Assembly (NCBI RefSeq): GCF_947498175.1
Contig: NZ_CANMJB010000012.1
Coordinates: 1 to 48,335, forward strand
Direction of reading: 5' to 3'
DNA length: 48,335 nucleotides
Origin: an uncultured Algimonas sp.
Lineage (GTDB): Bacteria > Pseudomonadota > Alphaproteobacteria > Caulobacterales > Maricaulaceae
The notes below the pieces were generated by a model. The model ran no database searches and was not told the origin of the DNA. It saw only the letters and a program-made list of their open reading frames with translations. The position numbers and the translations under genes were made by a program. This document shows, in pieces, positions 7,071-15,187 of the stretch; the first letter of the stretch is position 1; every line of letters starts with the position of its first letter.

Positions 7071-8420
7071 CTAGTTGTTCATCATCGCTGTGCCGACTTC
7101 GGACAGCGTCAGAAGAACTTCCGTACGGCGGTTCAGCTGTTCGCGCACACCGTCGCCGGTCTGGACGAATGGCTCGGTCTCGCCTTTGCCTTCGGAGGCG
7201 ATCATCCCGGCATTGACACCCTGGCGGATCAGCTCTTCGCGAGCGTCTTCGGCACGGCGTTGGGACAGACCCTGGTTGTAGGAGGCCGGACCAGACGTAT
7301 CGGTGTGACCGACGACCCGGATATTGTCGATGCGGCAGAACTGGCCGACGTCGAGAATACGGTTGATCGTGTTACGTGTCTCAGCGGACTCGGCCACGTC
7401 GAATTCGTAATAGATCAGTTCCTGGCGGAATTGCTCTTCACATGCATTCACCGGGCACATGGCCAGATCGGATACGACCGTGAGGCCATCCGGGCAAGTC
7501 AGACGGACAGGCTCAGGCGGACACAGATCGAGATCGGTGACTTCCGTCACGCCGTCCCAGCAAAGAACCGTCGCAGGCGGGCAAAGCGCCAGATCCGTGA
7601 CGGTTGTGATGCCGTCGTCACACGTGTAGACGACGGGCGGAGGCGGAGGCGGCGGAGGCGTAACCTTGCCGAAGCGATAGCGGAAACCCGTCATCAGCGT
7701 ATGCGAGGTCAGGTCCTCGACCGTTGCACCGAGGCTGGCAAACACGCCGCCTGTTCCCGGAACGCCCGCTTGGATGTAGGTGCCGTCCAGATCGGCATCG
7801 CCAAGATCGGAATATTTGTAGGTTGTATCCCAGGTCAGGTTATCGGTGATGTTGTAGCCAAGACCTGCCATGAGGTTCCAGCCGAAACCCGTGTCCTTAT
7901 CGTCAACCTGGCAGGCACGGAATGCAGCAGCGTTAGGCGGCTGCGTCACGCAAACAGGGTGACGAACGAGCACGGGACCGTTTTGGAAGTCCTGCGCGGC
8001 CAAAGTCAGGTCATTACTCACAATACCCAGACCAGCACCGATATAGGGCTCGAAGCGGCCGAAATCGTTGAAGTCGTAAAAAGCGTTGAGCATCAGCGCA
8101 TTGGAGCGGATGCCCGCCGTCGTGAAGGGCTGATTGTCGATGGCGCCGAGGTCGTTTTGAAGCTGAGAGCCTTCAAGCTCGATGCGCCAGCCATTGCCAT
8201 AGTCATAGCCGAGAGCCAGCCCCAGAGCGAGATCGCCTTGGCCCTGAACTTCGCCGAGCATACCCGGAAACGCCGAATTTGTCGGCACGATGTCGGCATC
8301 GGTGACGACGCCGTAACCTGCCTGTCCCTTGATATAGACGCCGCTATCCTGTGCGGTTGCAAGCGTCGGCACTGCCATGAGCGCTGTCGCGGCTGCGGCG
8401 ATGAGAAGCCTATGCTTCAT
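7071..8420 (-). CDS. OmpA-family outer membrane protein with cysteine-repeat linker
   Basis: 449 residues: signal peptide (cleavage after ATAQ), an 8-stranded OmpA-type beta-barrel to about residue 250, a proline run (TPPPPPPPPP, ~253-262), and then three tandem ~20-residue repeats of the pattern C-x-DG-x-T-x-V-x-DL-x-x-CP (about 263-323). The last part is a C-terminal OmpA/MotB peptidoglycan-binding domain (330-440; VVGHTDTSGPASYNQGLSQR and LNRRTEVLL). It tethers the outer membrane to peptidoglycan. Start 8420 has ACGGAGG just upstream; a longer frame to 8552 lacks a signal peptide at its start. It stands alone with a strong terminator and a ~220-bp leader, as expected for an abundant protein. 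Confidence 0.95.
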   Translation of the reverse strand: MKHRLLIAAAATALMAVPTLATAQDSGVYIKGQAGYGVVTDADIVPTNSAFPGMLGEVQGQGDLALGLALGYDYGNGWRIELEGSQLQNDLGAIDNQPFTTAGIRSNALMLNAFYDFNDFGRFEPYIGAGLGIVSNDLTLAAQDFQNGPVLVRHPVCVTQPPNAAAFRACQVDDKDTGFGWNLMAGLGYNITDNLTWDTTYKYSDLGDADLDGTYIQAGVPGTGGVFASLGATVEDLTSHTLMTGFRYRFGKVTPPPPPPPPVVYTCDDGITTVTDLALCPPATVLCWDGVTEVTDLDLCPPEPVRLTCPDGLTVVSDLAMCPVNACEEQFRQELIYYEFDVAESAETRNTINRILDVGQFCRIDNIRVVGHTDTSGPASYNQGLSQRRAEDAREELIRQGVNAGMIASEGKGETEPFVQTGDGVREQLNRRTEVLLTLSEVGTAMMNN

Positions 8421-8639
8421 GATTTTCCTCCGTAAATGGTCCAAGCCATTAGTTCGATTCAGGTTTACGCACGCGGATGCGACGCGACTCCTGAAACCGC
8501 TGCTACACGAAAGCGTTCCATAATGCCAACGGGAGTTTTGGATTTCGGTCAAGTTTTGCGACAGTTTTCCCGTAAACGTTGCAAAACTGCACCAGTTTCG
8601 CCTCGTGACAGAGTCAACGAAATCCTAATCGGGAAGATT
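8421..8639 (-). other. Leader/promoter region of the ompA-family gene
   Basis: About 220 bp between the porin start and tRNA-Lys, reading toward the porin. The ribosome-binding site ACGGAGG is at 8425-8431. A TTGACC word (minus strand) occurs at about 8546-8551, but no well-spaced -10 was found, so the promoter is not placed. No coding frame is convincing. Confidence 0.4.
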
Positions 8640-8715
8640 TGGTACGCCCACACGGACTCGAACCGTGGACATCCTCATTAAAAGTGAGGCGCTCTACCAA
8701 CTGAGCTATGGGCGC
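8640..8715 (-). tRNA. tRNA-Lys (TTT anticodon)
   Basis: A cloverleaf on the minus strand: acceptor GCGCCCA/TGGGCGT (first pair G-T), D-arm word TAGCTCAGTTGGTAGAGC, anticodon stem CCTCA/TGAGG with loop CTTTTAA (TTT), and T-arm with GTTCGAGTC. The 3' CCA is encoded at 8640-8642. Confidence 0.95.
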
Positions 8716-8815
8716 TTGCCAAAAACGGCCGCAACGATCCGGATGCCGGTTTGCGGAAGCGGGCGCTACCTAGGCGCGGCGGCAGAACAGGTCAAGCCGC
8801 CTTGGCCCTTCTATT

Positions 8816-9928
8816 TCAGCCCCACTCTTGGCGGAACCGGACGACGAACGCGCCAAAGGTTCCGCCGGCGATCTCGACGCGGATTCGGCGCATGAGATCT
8901 TCGAAGTAGGCGATGTTGTGCCAGGACAGGATCATCTGGCCCAACATCTCGCCGGAGCGGATCAGGTGGTGGACATAGGCTTTCGAATAGGTCCGCGAGG
9001 CCGGGCAGTCGACCGACGCATCGAGCGGGCTGTCGTCTTCGGCGAATTCGGCGCGCCTGATGTTGTAGGGCCCACGGTCGGTCCAGACCTGCCCGTGACG
9101 GCCGGACCGGGTCGGGATGACGCAATCGAACATGTCGATGCCGCGCCAGACCGCCTCGACCAGATCGATCGGCTTGCCGACGCCCATCAGGTAGCGCGGT
9201 CTCTCGGCGGGCAGGTGCGGTGTCGTAGCGTCCAGCACGTCGCACATCGTCTCGTGCCCTTCCCCGACCGCGAGACCACCGACAGCATAACCGCCATATC
9301 CGCCCAAACGGATGGAGCGCTCCGCCGATTCGGCGCGCAGATCCGGATAGACCGAGCCTTGCACTATGGCGAACAGGGTCTGGCTGGGCCGCTCGCCGAA
9401 CGCCTCCAGCGATCGCTCGCCCCAGCGCAGCGACAACTCCATCGACGACCGCGCCTGATCCGGGCTGGCCGGGAACGGCGTGCATTCGTCGAACTGCATG
9501 CAGATGTCGGCGCCCAGCAATTCGGCCTGGATCTGCATGGAGCGCTCCGGGCTCAACATATGCTTGGAACCGTCGATATGGGACCGGAACTCGACCCCTT
9601 CCTCGCTCATGGTGCGCAGCTTGGACAGCGACCAGACCTGGAACCCGCCCGAATCGGTCAGGATCGGCCTGTCCCAGCGGCAGAATTCGTGCAGCCCGCC
9701 CAGTTTCGCGATCCGCTCCGCGCCGGGCCGCAGCATAAGATGATAGGTGTTGCCGAGGATGATGTCCGCCCCGGCTTGCCTGACCTGATCCATATAGACG
9801 CCCTTGACGGTCGCGGCCGTGCCGACCGGCATGAAGGCCGGCGTGCGGATGTCGCCGCGCGGGGTGCGCAGCGTGCCGGTGCGGGCGCGGTCCTCGGTCG
9901 CATCGATGTCGAAGGGAAAGATCGCCAT
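8816..9928 (-). CDS. tgt: Queuine/preQ1 tRNA-ribosyltransferase with an incomplete zinc site
   Basis: Tgt exchanges guanine-34 for preQ1 in GUN-anticodon tRNAs (Tyr, His, Asn, Asp). 370 residues: [13 protein letters not shown] (57-69), TDSGGFQ with Asp92, the substrate loop VGGLAVGEG, and [18 protein letters not shown] carrying the nucleophilic Asp. In E. coli zinc is held by C302, C304, C307 and a His. Here the equivalent run is [12 protein letters not shown]306, C308, S311, with the His kept (H337). Two of three cysteines are therefore gone while flanking residues (YSKAYVHHL) are intact. The ATG at 9928 follows the queA stop by 1 bp. Function is likely retained because all catalytic motifs remain, but zinc binding is doubtful. 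Confidence 0.95.
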   Translation of the reverse strand: MAIFPFDIDATEDRARTGTLRTPRGDIRTPAFMPVGTAATVKGVYMDQVRQAGADIILGNTYHLMLRPGAERIAKLGGLHEFCRWDRPILTDSGGFQVWSLSKLRTMSEEGVEFRSHIDGSKHMLSPERSMQIQAELLGADICMQFDECTPFPASPDQARSSMELSLRWGERSLEAFGERPSQTLFAIVQGSVYPDLRAESAERSIRLGGYGGYAVGGLAVGEGHETMCDVLDATTPHLPAERPRYLMGVGKPIDLVEAVWRGIDMFDCVIPTRSGRHGQVWTDRGPYNIRRAEFAEDDSPLDASVDCPASRTYSKAYVHHLIRSGEMLGQMILSWHNIAYFEDLMRRIRVEIAGGTFGAFVVRFRQEWG

Positions 9929-9929
9929 C

Positions 9930-10979
9930 CTAGGCCTTCCAGATGAGCGAGCTGTCGCCGTAGGAGTAGAAACGGTATTCTTCCGCGATCGCATGGGCAT
10001 AGGCCGCCTGCATACGGTCCAGACCGGCCAGGGCGCTGACCAGCATGAACAGGGTCGAGCGCGGCAGATGGAAATTGGTCATCAATCCGTCGACGACGCG
10101 GAAACGGTATCCGGGCGTGATGAATATATCCGTTTCGCCGGACATGGCGCGGCCGTTCGAAGCTTCGAGCGCGCGCAGTGCCGTCGTTCCGACGGCTATG
10201 ATGCGGCCCCCTGTTTTCCGGGTCTCGACAATCTCTGCAGCGGTCTCGTCCTCGATCTCGAACCATTCGCTATGCATGTCATGATCTTCGGTGCGGTCCG
10301 ACTTGACCGGCAGAAACGTTCCGGCCCCGACATGCAGCGTCAGCCGCGCGGTCCGCACGCCGCGGTCATGAAGACGCGCCATGAGCTGCGGCGTGAAATG
10401 CAAACCCGCCGTCGGGGCGGCCACGCTGCCCGGGTCATCCGCATAGACCGTTTGGTAGTCCCGTTCATCGCGGGCATCGGCGGCACGCTTCCTGGCGATA
10501 TAGGGCGGCAACGGCATTCGTCCATGCGCTGACACGGCCGCATCCAGCGCGTCGCCAGACCGGTCGAAACGAAGTTCGACATCGCCGCCGTCGCGGATGG
10601 CCATGACTTCGGCCCGGAAATTGCTTGCGGACTTGTCCGCGAAGAGAACGGCGTCGCCGATCTTCAATCGCTTGGCGGGCCGGATGAACGCACGCCAGCG
10701 GTCCGGCGCGGTGCGCTTGTGCAGGTTGATCGTCAAGGAGACGTCGCCCCCGCCCCCGACGGGCCGGGCTGGACGGATGGCGGACAAGGCGGCCGGTATG
10801 ACCTTCGTGTCGTTCAGAACCAGCAGATCGCCAGACTGCAGCAGGTCAGGCAGATCGCCGACCGTGTGATCGCTAAGCGGCTCGGTCACGCACAAAAGCC
10901 GCGCGGCTTCGCGCGGCTCCATGGGCCGGAGGGCGATGCGGTCCTCCGGCAGGTGAAAATCGAATGCGGAAACGTCCAT
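9930..10979 (-). CDS. queA: S-adenosylmethionine:tRNA ribosyltransferase-isomerase
   Basis: QueA transfers and isomerises the ribosyl moiety of SAM onto preQ1-tRNA, forming epoxyqueuosine, the step after Tgt. 349 residues matches the family. It starts [17 protein letters not shown], contains [17 protein letters not shown] and THVGAGTF-like [15 protein letters not shown], and ends [15 protein letters not shown], all hallmark QueA segments. It lies immediately upstream of tgt (1 bp gap) and 24 bp downstream of the cyclophilin gene on the same strand. A single operon coaD-cyclophilins-queA-tgt is probable. Confidence 0.97.
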   Translation of the reverse strand: MDVSAFDFHLPEDRIALRPMEPREAARLLCVTEPLSDHTVGDLPDLLQSGDLLVLNDTKVIPAALSAIRPARPVGGGGDVSLTINLHKRTAPDRWRAFIRPAKRLKIGDAVLFADKSASNFRAEVMAIRDGGDVELRFDRSGDALDAAVSAHGRMPLPPYIARKRAADARDERDYQTVYADDPGSVAAPTAGLHFTPQLMARLHDRGVRTARLTLHVGAGTFLPVKSDRTEDHDMHSEWFEIEDETAAEIVETRKTGGRIIAVGTTALRALEASNGRAMSGETDIFITPGYRFRVVDGLMTNFHLPRSTLFMLVSALAGLDRMQAAYAHAIAEEYRFYSYGDSSLIWKA

Positions 10980-11003
10980 GGCTGGACGGCTTCGAAAAGA
11001 AGC

Positions 11004-11468
11004 CTAGCCTTCGACGACGCTCGCCTTGACGATCTTGCCGGGGTGGCGAGGCGGTTCGCCCTTTGGCAAGGCATCGACCAGGTCCATGCCGTCCTCGACT
11101 TCCCCCCAGACGGTGTACTGGTTGTCCAGGAACTGGCTGTCGTCCAAGCAGATGAAGAATTGGCTGGACGCGCTGTTGGGCTGACTGCTGCGGGCCATGG
11201 AGCAGACACCGCGCAAGTGAGGGTGCTTGCTGAATTCGGCCGGGATCTGCTTTTTCGCTCCACCCATGCCGGTGCCGTCCGGGCAGCCGCCTTGGGCCAT
11301 GAAGCCGTCGATAACGCGGTGGAAGGTCAACCCGTCATAAAAGCCGTCCTCGACCAGCGCCGTGATCTGCTCGACATGTTTGGGCGCCAGGTCCGGGCGC
11401 AGCAAGATGGTGACGTCGCCGGTCTGGCCCGTCTGCGTATCGACGGTGAGAATGAGTTTTTCGGACAT
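11004..11468 (-). CDS. ppiB: Cyclophilin-type peptidyl-prolyl cis-trans isomerase, cytosolic
   Basis: A 154-residue single cyclophilin domain without signal peptide. Signature segments are FHRVIDGFMAQGG, SMARSSQPNSASSQFFICL and the substrate-binding WGEVEDGMDLVDAL. It catalyses proline isomerisation during folding in the cytoplasm. An exported paralogue lies 29 bp upstream, so the pair cover cytoplasm and envelope. TAAGGGA-like sequence upstream gives only a modest ribosome-binding site; the first Met was chosen because the domain starts at once. Confidence 0.94.
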   Translation of the reverse strand: MSEKLILTVDTQTGQTGDVTILLRPDLAPKHVEQITALVEDGFYDGLTFHRVIDGFMAQGGCPDGTGMGGAKKQIPAEFSKHPHLRGVCSMARSSQPNSASSQFFICLDDSQFLDNQYTVWGEVEDGMDLVDALPKGEPPRHPGKIVKASVVEG

Positions 11469-11497
11469 GATGTTCCTGGTTGGTAAGGGATTGAACG

Positions 11498-12382
11498 TTA
11501 GAGCGTACGCGTAGGGATCTGCACATCGCAGACATCGTCATAGGTTTGCGTTGCGATCCAGCTGGAGAAGGCATCCGAGCCCGTGTCCAGCACCTGCACG
11601 ACCGGACGGTCGTCCTCCGGCAAATCGGCGGCGATGCGCACGCTGTTCATCTGATCGGGAACGAAACCGTCATTCTGGCCGACGACGCCTTCTTCGAAGG
11701 ATGTGAGATAATCATGTCCGAGCACGGTCGTGCCCCAGATGGAATATTGCGAATCCAGATGTTCGGCCTGGCCGCGCATCAGGAAGAACTGGCTGTTGGC
11801 GCTGGCCGGGTCGGATGTGCGCGCCATCGAAGTGACGCCGGCGCAATGCAGGCCGAAAGCGGCGACCTTGCCGTCGCGTGTCAGGATCGCCTGGCTGATC
11901 GGCTGGCTGGCGACCGGAAGGCCCTTGTAGAAGCCGGTGGCGATCTGCTGCTCTTCGGCGCCGCGGGCCGAGACCAACGTGATGGCCATGTCCTCGCCGC
12001 GGCGGAAACTGAATTCCGCCGGAATGTTGGGCAGGTCGCTGTCGCCCGTGCCGTCGCCGTTCGAGCCGTCGCCCGTCTGGTTCATGAAGCCGTCGATCAC
12101 GCGGTGGAACGGCACGCCGTCGTAGAAACCGTCGCGGGCCAGCTGCTTGACCTGCGCCACATGCAGCGGCGCGATCTCCGGCAGCAATTCGACGCCGATC
12201 ATGCCGTAGGCCGTATCGATCAGCATGAGGTTTTCGGGATCGACCGTCCGCCAGGCCGAGTCCGGAATGTCGGTCCCAGCCGTCACTTCGCCGTCGGCGT
12301 AACTTTGCGGCGGTTCGGCCGAACAGGCGGGGCTGGCGAAGGCCAGAACCGAAAGGGCGGCAAGACGGAAAACTGTCTTCAT
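11498..12382 (-). CDS. Exported cyclophilin-type peptidyl-prolyl isomerase
   Basis: 294 residues with an N-terminal signal sequence (KTVFRLAALSVLAFASPAC). The cysteine after ASPA could be a weak lipobox, otherwise signal peptidase I would cleave nearby. The cyclophilin domain has FHRVIDGFMNQTGDGSNGDG and SMARTSDPASANSQFFLM. It carries an insertion (EEQQIATGFYKGLPVASQP) and a C-terminal extension compared with the cytosolic paralogue. The role is likely folding of periplasmic or outer-membrane proteins. Its ATG overlaps the coaD stop by 4 bp (ATGA), so the two are translationally coupled. Confidence 0.92.
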   Translation of the reverse strand: MKTVFRLAALSVLAFASPACSAEPPQSYADGEVTAGTDIPDSAWRTVDPENLMLIDTAYGMIGVELLPEIAPLHVAQVKQLARDGFYDGVPFHRVIDGFMNQTGDGSNGDGTGDSDLPNIPAEFSFRRGEDMAITLVSARGAEEQQIATGFYKGLPVASQPISQAILTRDGKVAAFGLHCAGVTSMARTSDPASANSQFFLMRGQAEHLDSQYSIWGTTVLGHDYLTSFEEGVVGQNDGFVPDQMNSVRIAADLPEDDRPVVQVLDTGSDAFSSWIATQTYDDVCDVQIPTRTL

Positions 12383-12882
12383 GTGTACTTGTCCTTCAAT
12401 CGCAGCGCGACCTCCGGGGTCACGAACTGGTCGATGTCGCCGCCGAGCCGCGCGATTTCCTTGACCAAGCGCGACGCGATGGTCTGATATTGCGGATCGG
12501 CCATCAGGAAGACGGTCTCTATATCCGGGTTGAGCCTATCGTTCATGCCCGCCATCTGGAATTCGTATTCGAAGTCCGACACGGCCCGCAGGCCGCGCAC
12601 TATCATGCTGGCGCCGCATTCTTCAACGAAGTGTATCAGCAGACCTTCGAACGGTCGCACTTCCACCTCGATCCGGTCGCGGAAGGCGGACACCACGTTT
12701 TCCACCATTTCGACGCGTTCGTCCAAAGCGAAGAGCGGGTTCTTGCCGCGGTTGATGGCGACCGCCACGATCAGCTTGTCGCACAGGCGCGACGCCCGCT
12801 TCATGATGTCCAGATGCCCCAGCGTCATCGGGTCGAACGTTCCCGGATAGAGCGCGATGCGGTGAGTGGTGGGTGTGGCCAT
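12379..12882 (-). CDS. coaD: Phosphopantetheine adenylyltransferase
   Basis: The penultimate step of coenzyme A synthesis: ATP plus 4'-phosphopantetheine gives dephospho-CoA. 167 residues. The nucleotidyltransferase motif TxGH appears in YPGTFDPMTLGHLDIMKRA, the substrate loop is GLRAVSDFEYEFQMAGMN, and the C-terminal TIASRLVKEIARLGGD corresponds to the family ISSTxVRE segment. It is the first gene of a minus-strand run continuing through two cyclophilins to queA and tgt. Confidence 0.97.
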   Translation of the reverse strand: MATPTTHRIALYPGTFDPMTLGHLDIMKRASRLCDKLIVAVAINRGKNPLFALDERVEMVENVVSAFRDRIEVEVRPFEGLLIHFVEECGASMIVRGLRAVSDFEYEFQMAGMNDRLNPDIETVFLMADPQYQTIASRLVKEIARLGGDIDQFVTPEVALRLKDKYT

Positions 12883-12944
12883 GGCGAGCGGGACTTACGG
12901 GAGTGAATGCGGCAGAACCAGAAAATTCCGACTGGCTTCCCGCC

Positions 12945-13271
12945 TCAGTCGTCCGCCTCGTAAATAGCGTGGCGCGCAATCTTCAACTCTTCGGCCATCC
13001 GCTCGCGGATGGCCTGGTCGGACACGTCCACACCGGCCGCCGACAGGTCGCCGCTCAGCTTGCGGAAAACGTCTTCGTCGCCCGCCTCTTCCATGTCCGC
13101 GGCGATGACCTGCAAGGCGTAGGCGTCCGCTTCCGCACCGGACTTGCCCATCAGCGTGGCCGCCCAATGGCCCAGAGCCTTGTTGCGGCGCGCCTCGGCC
13201 TTGAATTCCTTGGCCGCGTCCAGAGCGAAGCGGGTCTCGGAAGCGTTCTTGCGGTCGTCGAACATGGACAT
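12945..13271 (-). CDS. DUF1476 protein, F1-ATPase inhibitor zeta subunit
   Basis: 108 residues starting MSMFDDRKNASETRFALD, the invariant beginning of the alphaproteobacterial DUF1476 family. In Paracoccus the homologue (zeta) binds F1 and blocks ATP hydrolysis. Almost all alpha-helical, with the second half EMEEAGDEDVFRKL-like (DMEEAGDEDVFRKLSGDL) as in the family. An upstream extension of the frame to 13334 is rejected because homology begins at 13271. It is transcribed away from purC, sharing a ~210-bp divergent promoter region, and lies 62 bp upstream of coaD. Confidence 0.92.
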   Translation of the reverse strand: MSMFDDRKNASETRFALDAAKEFKAEARRNKALGHWAATLMGKSGAEADAYALQVIAADMEEAGDEDVFRKLSGDLSAAGVDVSDQAIRERMAEELKIARHAIYEADD

Positions 13272-13484
13272 GGGGGCGATCCTTGAGCTGTCGCGCGGCA
13301 CGGAAAGTCCGGCCGCGTCACCGTCAGCGCGCAATACTAAGCCCGTTTCGCGGCGGCAAGGCGCAAATTGCGCCGGAACTTCACGTGACGGGAAATTAAA
13401 CGGGGACCGGATGGTGCGCGCCGTTGCCGCCCGCCGAGCGCTCGTCTATGGGGCGCGTTCCTCATTCAAGGAGTCGCGCGCCCG

Positions 13485-14261
13485 ATGAGCCGCCGCAAGC
13501 AAATCTACGAAGGCAAGGCCAAGATCCTCTACGAAGGACCGGAGCCCGGCACGCTGGTCCAATATTTCAAGGACGACGCGACCGCGTTCAACGCGCAGAA
13601 GAAGGCGACGCTGGACGGCAAGGGCGTGCTGAACAACCGCATCAGCGAATTCATCATGATGCGGCTGATGGAAATCGGCATCCCGACCCATTTCATCCGC
13701 CGCCTGAACATGCGCGAACAGCTCATCAAGCGGGTCGAGATCGTCCCCTTGGAAGTGATCTGCCGCAATGTCGCCGCCGGCACCATGTCCAAGCGGCTCG
13801 GCATCGACGAGGGCGAGAAGTTGCCGCGCTCCATTGTGGAATTCTGCCTCAAGCGCGACGATCTCGGCGATCCCCTGATCGCCGAAGAACATATCTACGC
13901 GTTCGGCTGGGCGAGCCAAGGCGAACTGGACGAGATCATCGCCATGACCTTGCGCATCAACGACTATCTGCAGGGCATGTTCGCGGGCATCGGCATCAAG
14001 CTGGTCGATTTCAAGCTGGAATTCGGGCGGCTGGAACATCCGGACGGGATGGGCGGACACATGATCGTGCTGGCCGACGAGATCAGCCCCGACAGCTGCC
14101 GCCTGTGGGACCGCGAGACCGACAGGAAACTCGACAAGGACCGTTTCCGCCGCGACTTGGGCGAGGTCACCGAGGCCTACCAGGAAGTCGCCACGCGCCT
14201 CGGCATCCTCAAGCCCAACCCGACGACCGCCAACATCTCCGTCATCTCCTCCAACGATTAG
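13485..14261 (+). CDS. purC: Phosphoribosylaminoimidazole-succinocarboxamide synthase
   Basis: SAICAR synthetase, which joins aspartate to CAIR in purine synthesis. 258 residues beginning [20 protein letters not shown], with [11 protein letters not shown] (ATP site), [17 protein letters not shown] and [13 protein letters not shown], all conserved. CAAGGAG lies 11 bp before the ATG. It heads a plus-strand operon purC-purS-purQ-purL, with purS 9 bp downstream. No purine riboswitch is visible upstream. Confidence 0.98.
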   Translation: MSRRKQIYEGKAKILYEGPEPGTLVQYFKDDATAFNAQKKATLDGKGVLNNRISEFIMMRLMEIGIPTHFIRRLNMREQLIKRVEIVPLEVICRNVAAGTMSKRLGIDEGEKLPRSIVEFCLKRDDLGDPLIAEEHIYAFGWASQGELDEIIAMTLRINDYLQGMFAGIGIKLVDFKLEFGRLEHPDGMGGHMIVLADEISPDSCRLWDRETDRKLDKDRFRRDLGEVTEAYQEVATRLGILKPNPTTANISVISSND

Positions 14262-14270
14262 AGACTCCTC

Positions 14271-14522
14271 ATGATCGCTCGCGTCTATGTCGGCCTCAAA
14301 CCCGGTGTCCTCGATCCGCAAGGACGCACCATCGCCGCCTCCCTCAACGACCTCGGCTTCGACGAAGTCCAGGACGTCACGCAGGGCAAGATCATCGAAT
14401 TGAAGCTGGCCTCCGGCGAGCGCGACACCGTCGAAGCCCGCGTCAAGGAGATGTGCGAACGCCTGCTCGCCAATACGGTGATCGAAAGCTACCGCATCGA
14501 GCTGGACGAAGAGGAAGAATAG
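14271..14522 (+). CDS. purS: Phosphoribosylformylglycinamidine synthase, PurS subunit
   Basis: 83 residues, the small structural subunit that bridges PurL and PurQ and helps channel ammonia. It begins [18 protein letters not shown], typical of PurS, and includes [14 protein letters not shown] and the C-terminal [12 protein letters not shown]. purQ starts 2 bp after the stop. Confidence 0.96.
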   Translation: MIARVYVGLKPGVLDPQGRTIAASLNDLGFDEVQDVTQGKIIELKLASGERDTVEARVKEMCERLLANTVIESYRIELDEEEE

Positions 14523-14524
14523 GT

Positions 14525-15187
14525 TTGAGCACCGCCGTCATCGTCTTCCCGGCTTCGAACTGCGACCGCGACGCCGCCGTCGCGCTCGAAAAGGTCACGG
14601 GCAAACCGCCCCGCATGGTGTGGCACAAGGACACGTCCATCCCCGACGATGTGCGCTTCGTCGTCGTGCCGGGCGGGTTCTCCTATGGCGACTATCTGCG
14701 CTCCGGCGCCATCGCCGCCAACTCGCCGGTCATCCGGGACCTGAAGGACAAGTCCGAGGCGGGCCTGCCGGTGCTGGGCATCTGCAACGGCTTCCAGATC
14801 CTGACCGAAGCCGGGATGCTGCCCGGTGCGCTGATGCGCAATGCCAATCAGAAGTTCGTCTGCCGGATCAGCCGCCTGCGTCTGGCCAATGCCAAAACGC
14901 GCTTCACCAGCCAATACGACGCCAAGCACGAAATCGACGTTCCGGTGGCCCATCACGACGGCAATTATTTCGCCGACGACGAGACGCTTCGCCGCATCGA
15001 AGGCGGCGGCCAGGTCGTGTTCCGCTACAGCGAAAACCCCAACGGATCGCGCAACGACATCGCCGGGATCGTCAATGCGTCCGGCAATGTGCTCGGCATG
15101 ATGCCCCATCCCGAACGCGCCGTGGATACGGTGCATGGCGGCACGGACGGCATCACCCTGTTCAAATCCATTGTGGGGTCGCTGTAA
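14525..15187 (+). CDS. purQ: Phosphoribosylformylglycinamidine synthase, glutaminase subunit (TTG start)
   Basis: A class I glutamine amidotransferase supplying NH3 to PurL, 220 residues. The nucleophile is in [12 protein letters not shown], the oxyanion/entry strand is [16 protein letters not shown], and the His-Glu pair is MPHPERAV. The frame is open far upstream through purC, but homology starts at [15 protein letters not shown], directly after TTG 14525, and GAGGAA of the purS end provides the ribosome-binding site. Its TAA overlaps the purL ATG (TAATG). Confidence 0.96.
   Translation: MSTAVIVFPASNCDRDAAVALEKVTGKPPRMVWHKDTSIPDDVRFVVVPGGFSYGDYLRSGAIAANSPVIRDLKDKSEAGLPVLGICNGFQILTEAGMLPGALMRNANQKFVCRISRLRLANAKTRFTSQYDAKHEIDVPVAHHDGNYFADDETLRRIEGGGQVVFRYSENPNGSRNDIAGIVNASGNVLGMMPHPERAVDTVHGGTDGITLFKSIVGSL

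Noticed and set aside
6594-8435. 613-codon plus-strand frame across the repeat region and ompA
   Set aside because: Most of it is antisense to the OmpA-family gene, and the first part runs through palindromic repeats and the terminator.
13272-13484. Purine riboswitch ahead of purC
   Set aside because: Only a short palindrome (GGCGCAAATTGCGCC) is present; no three-way junction core.
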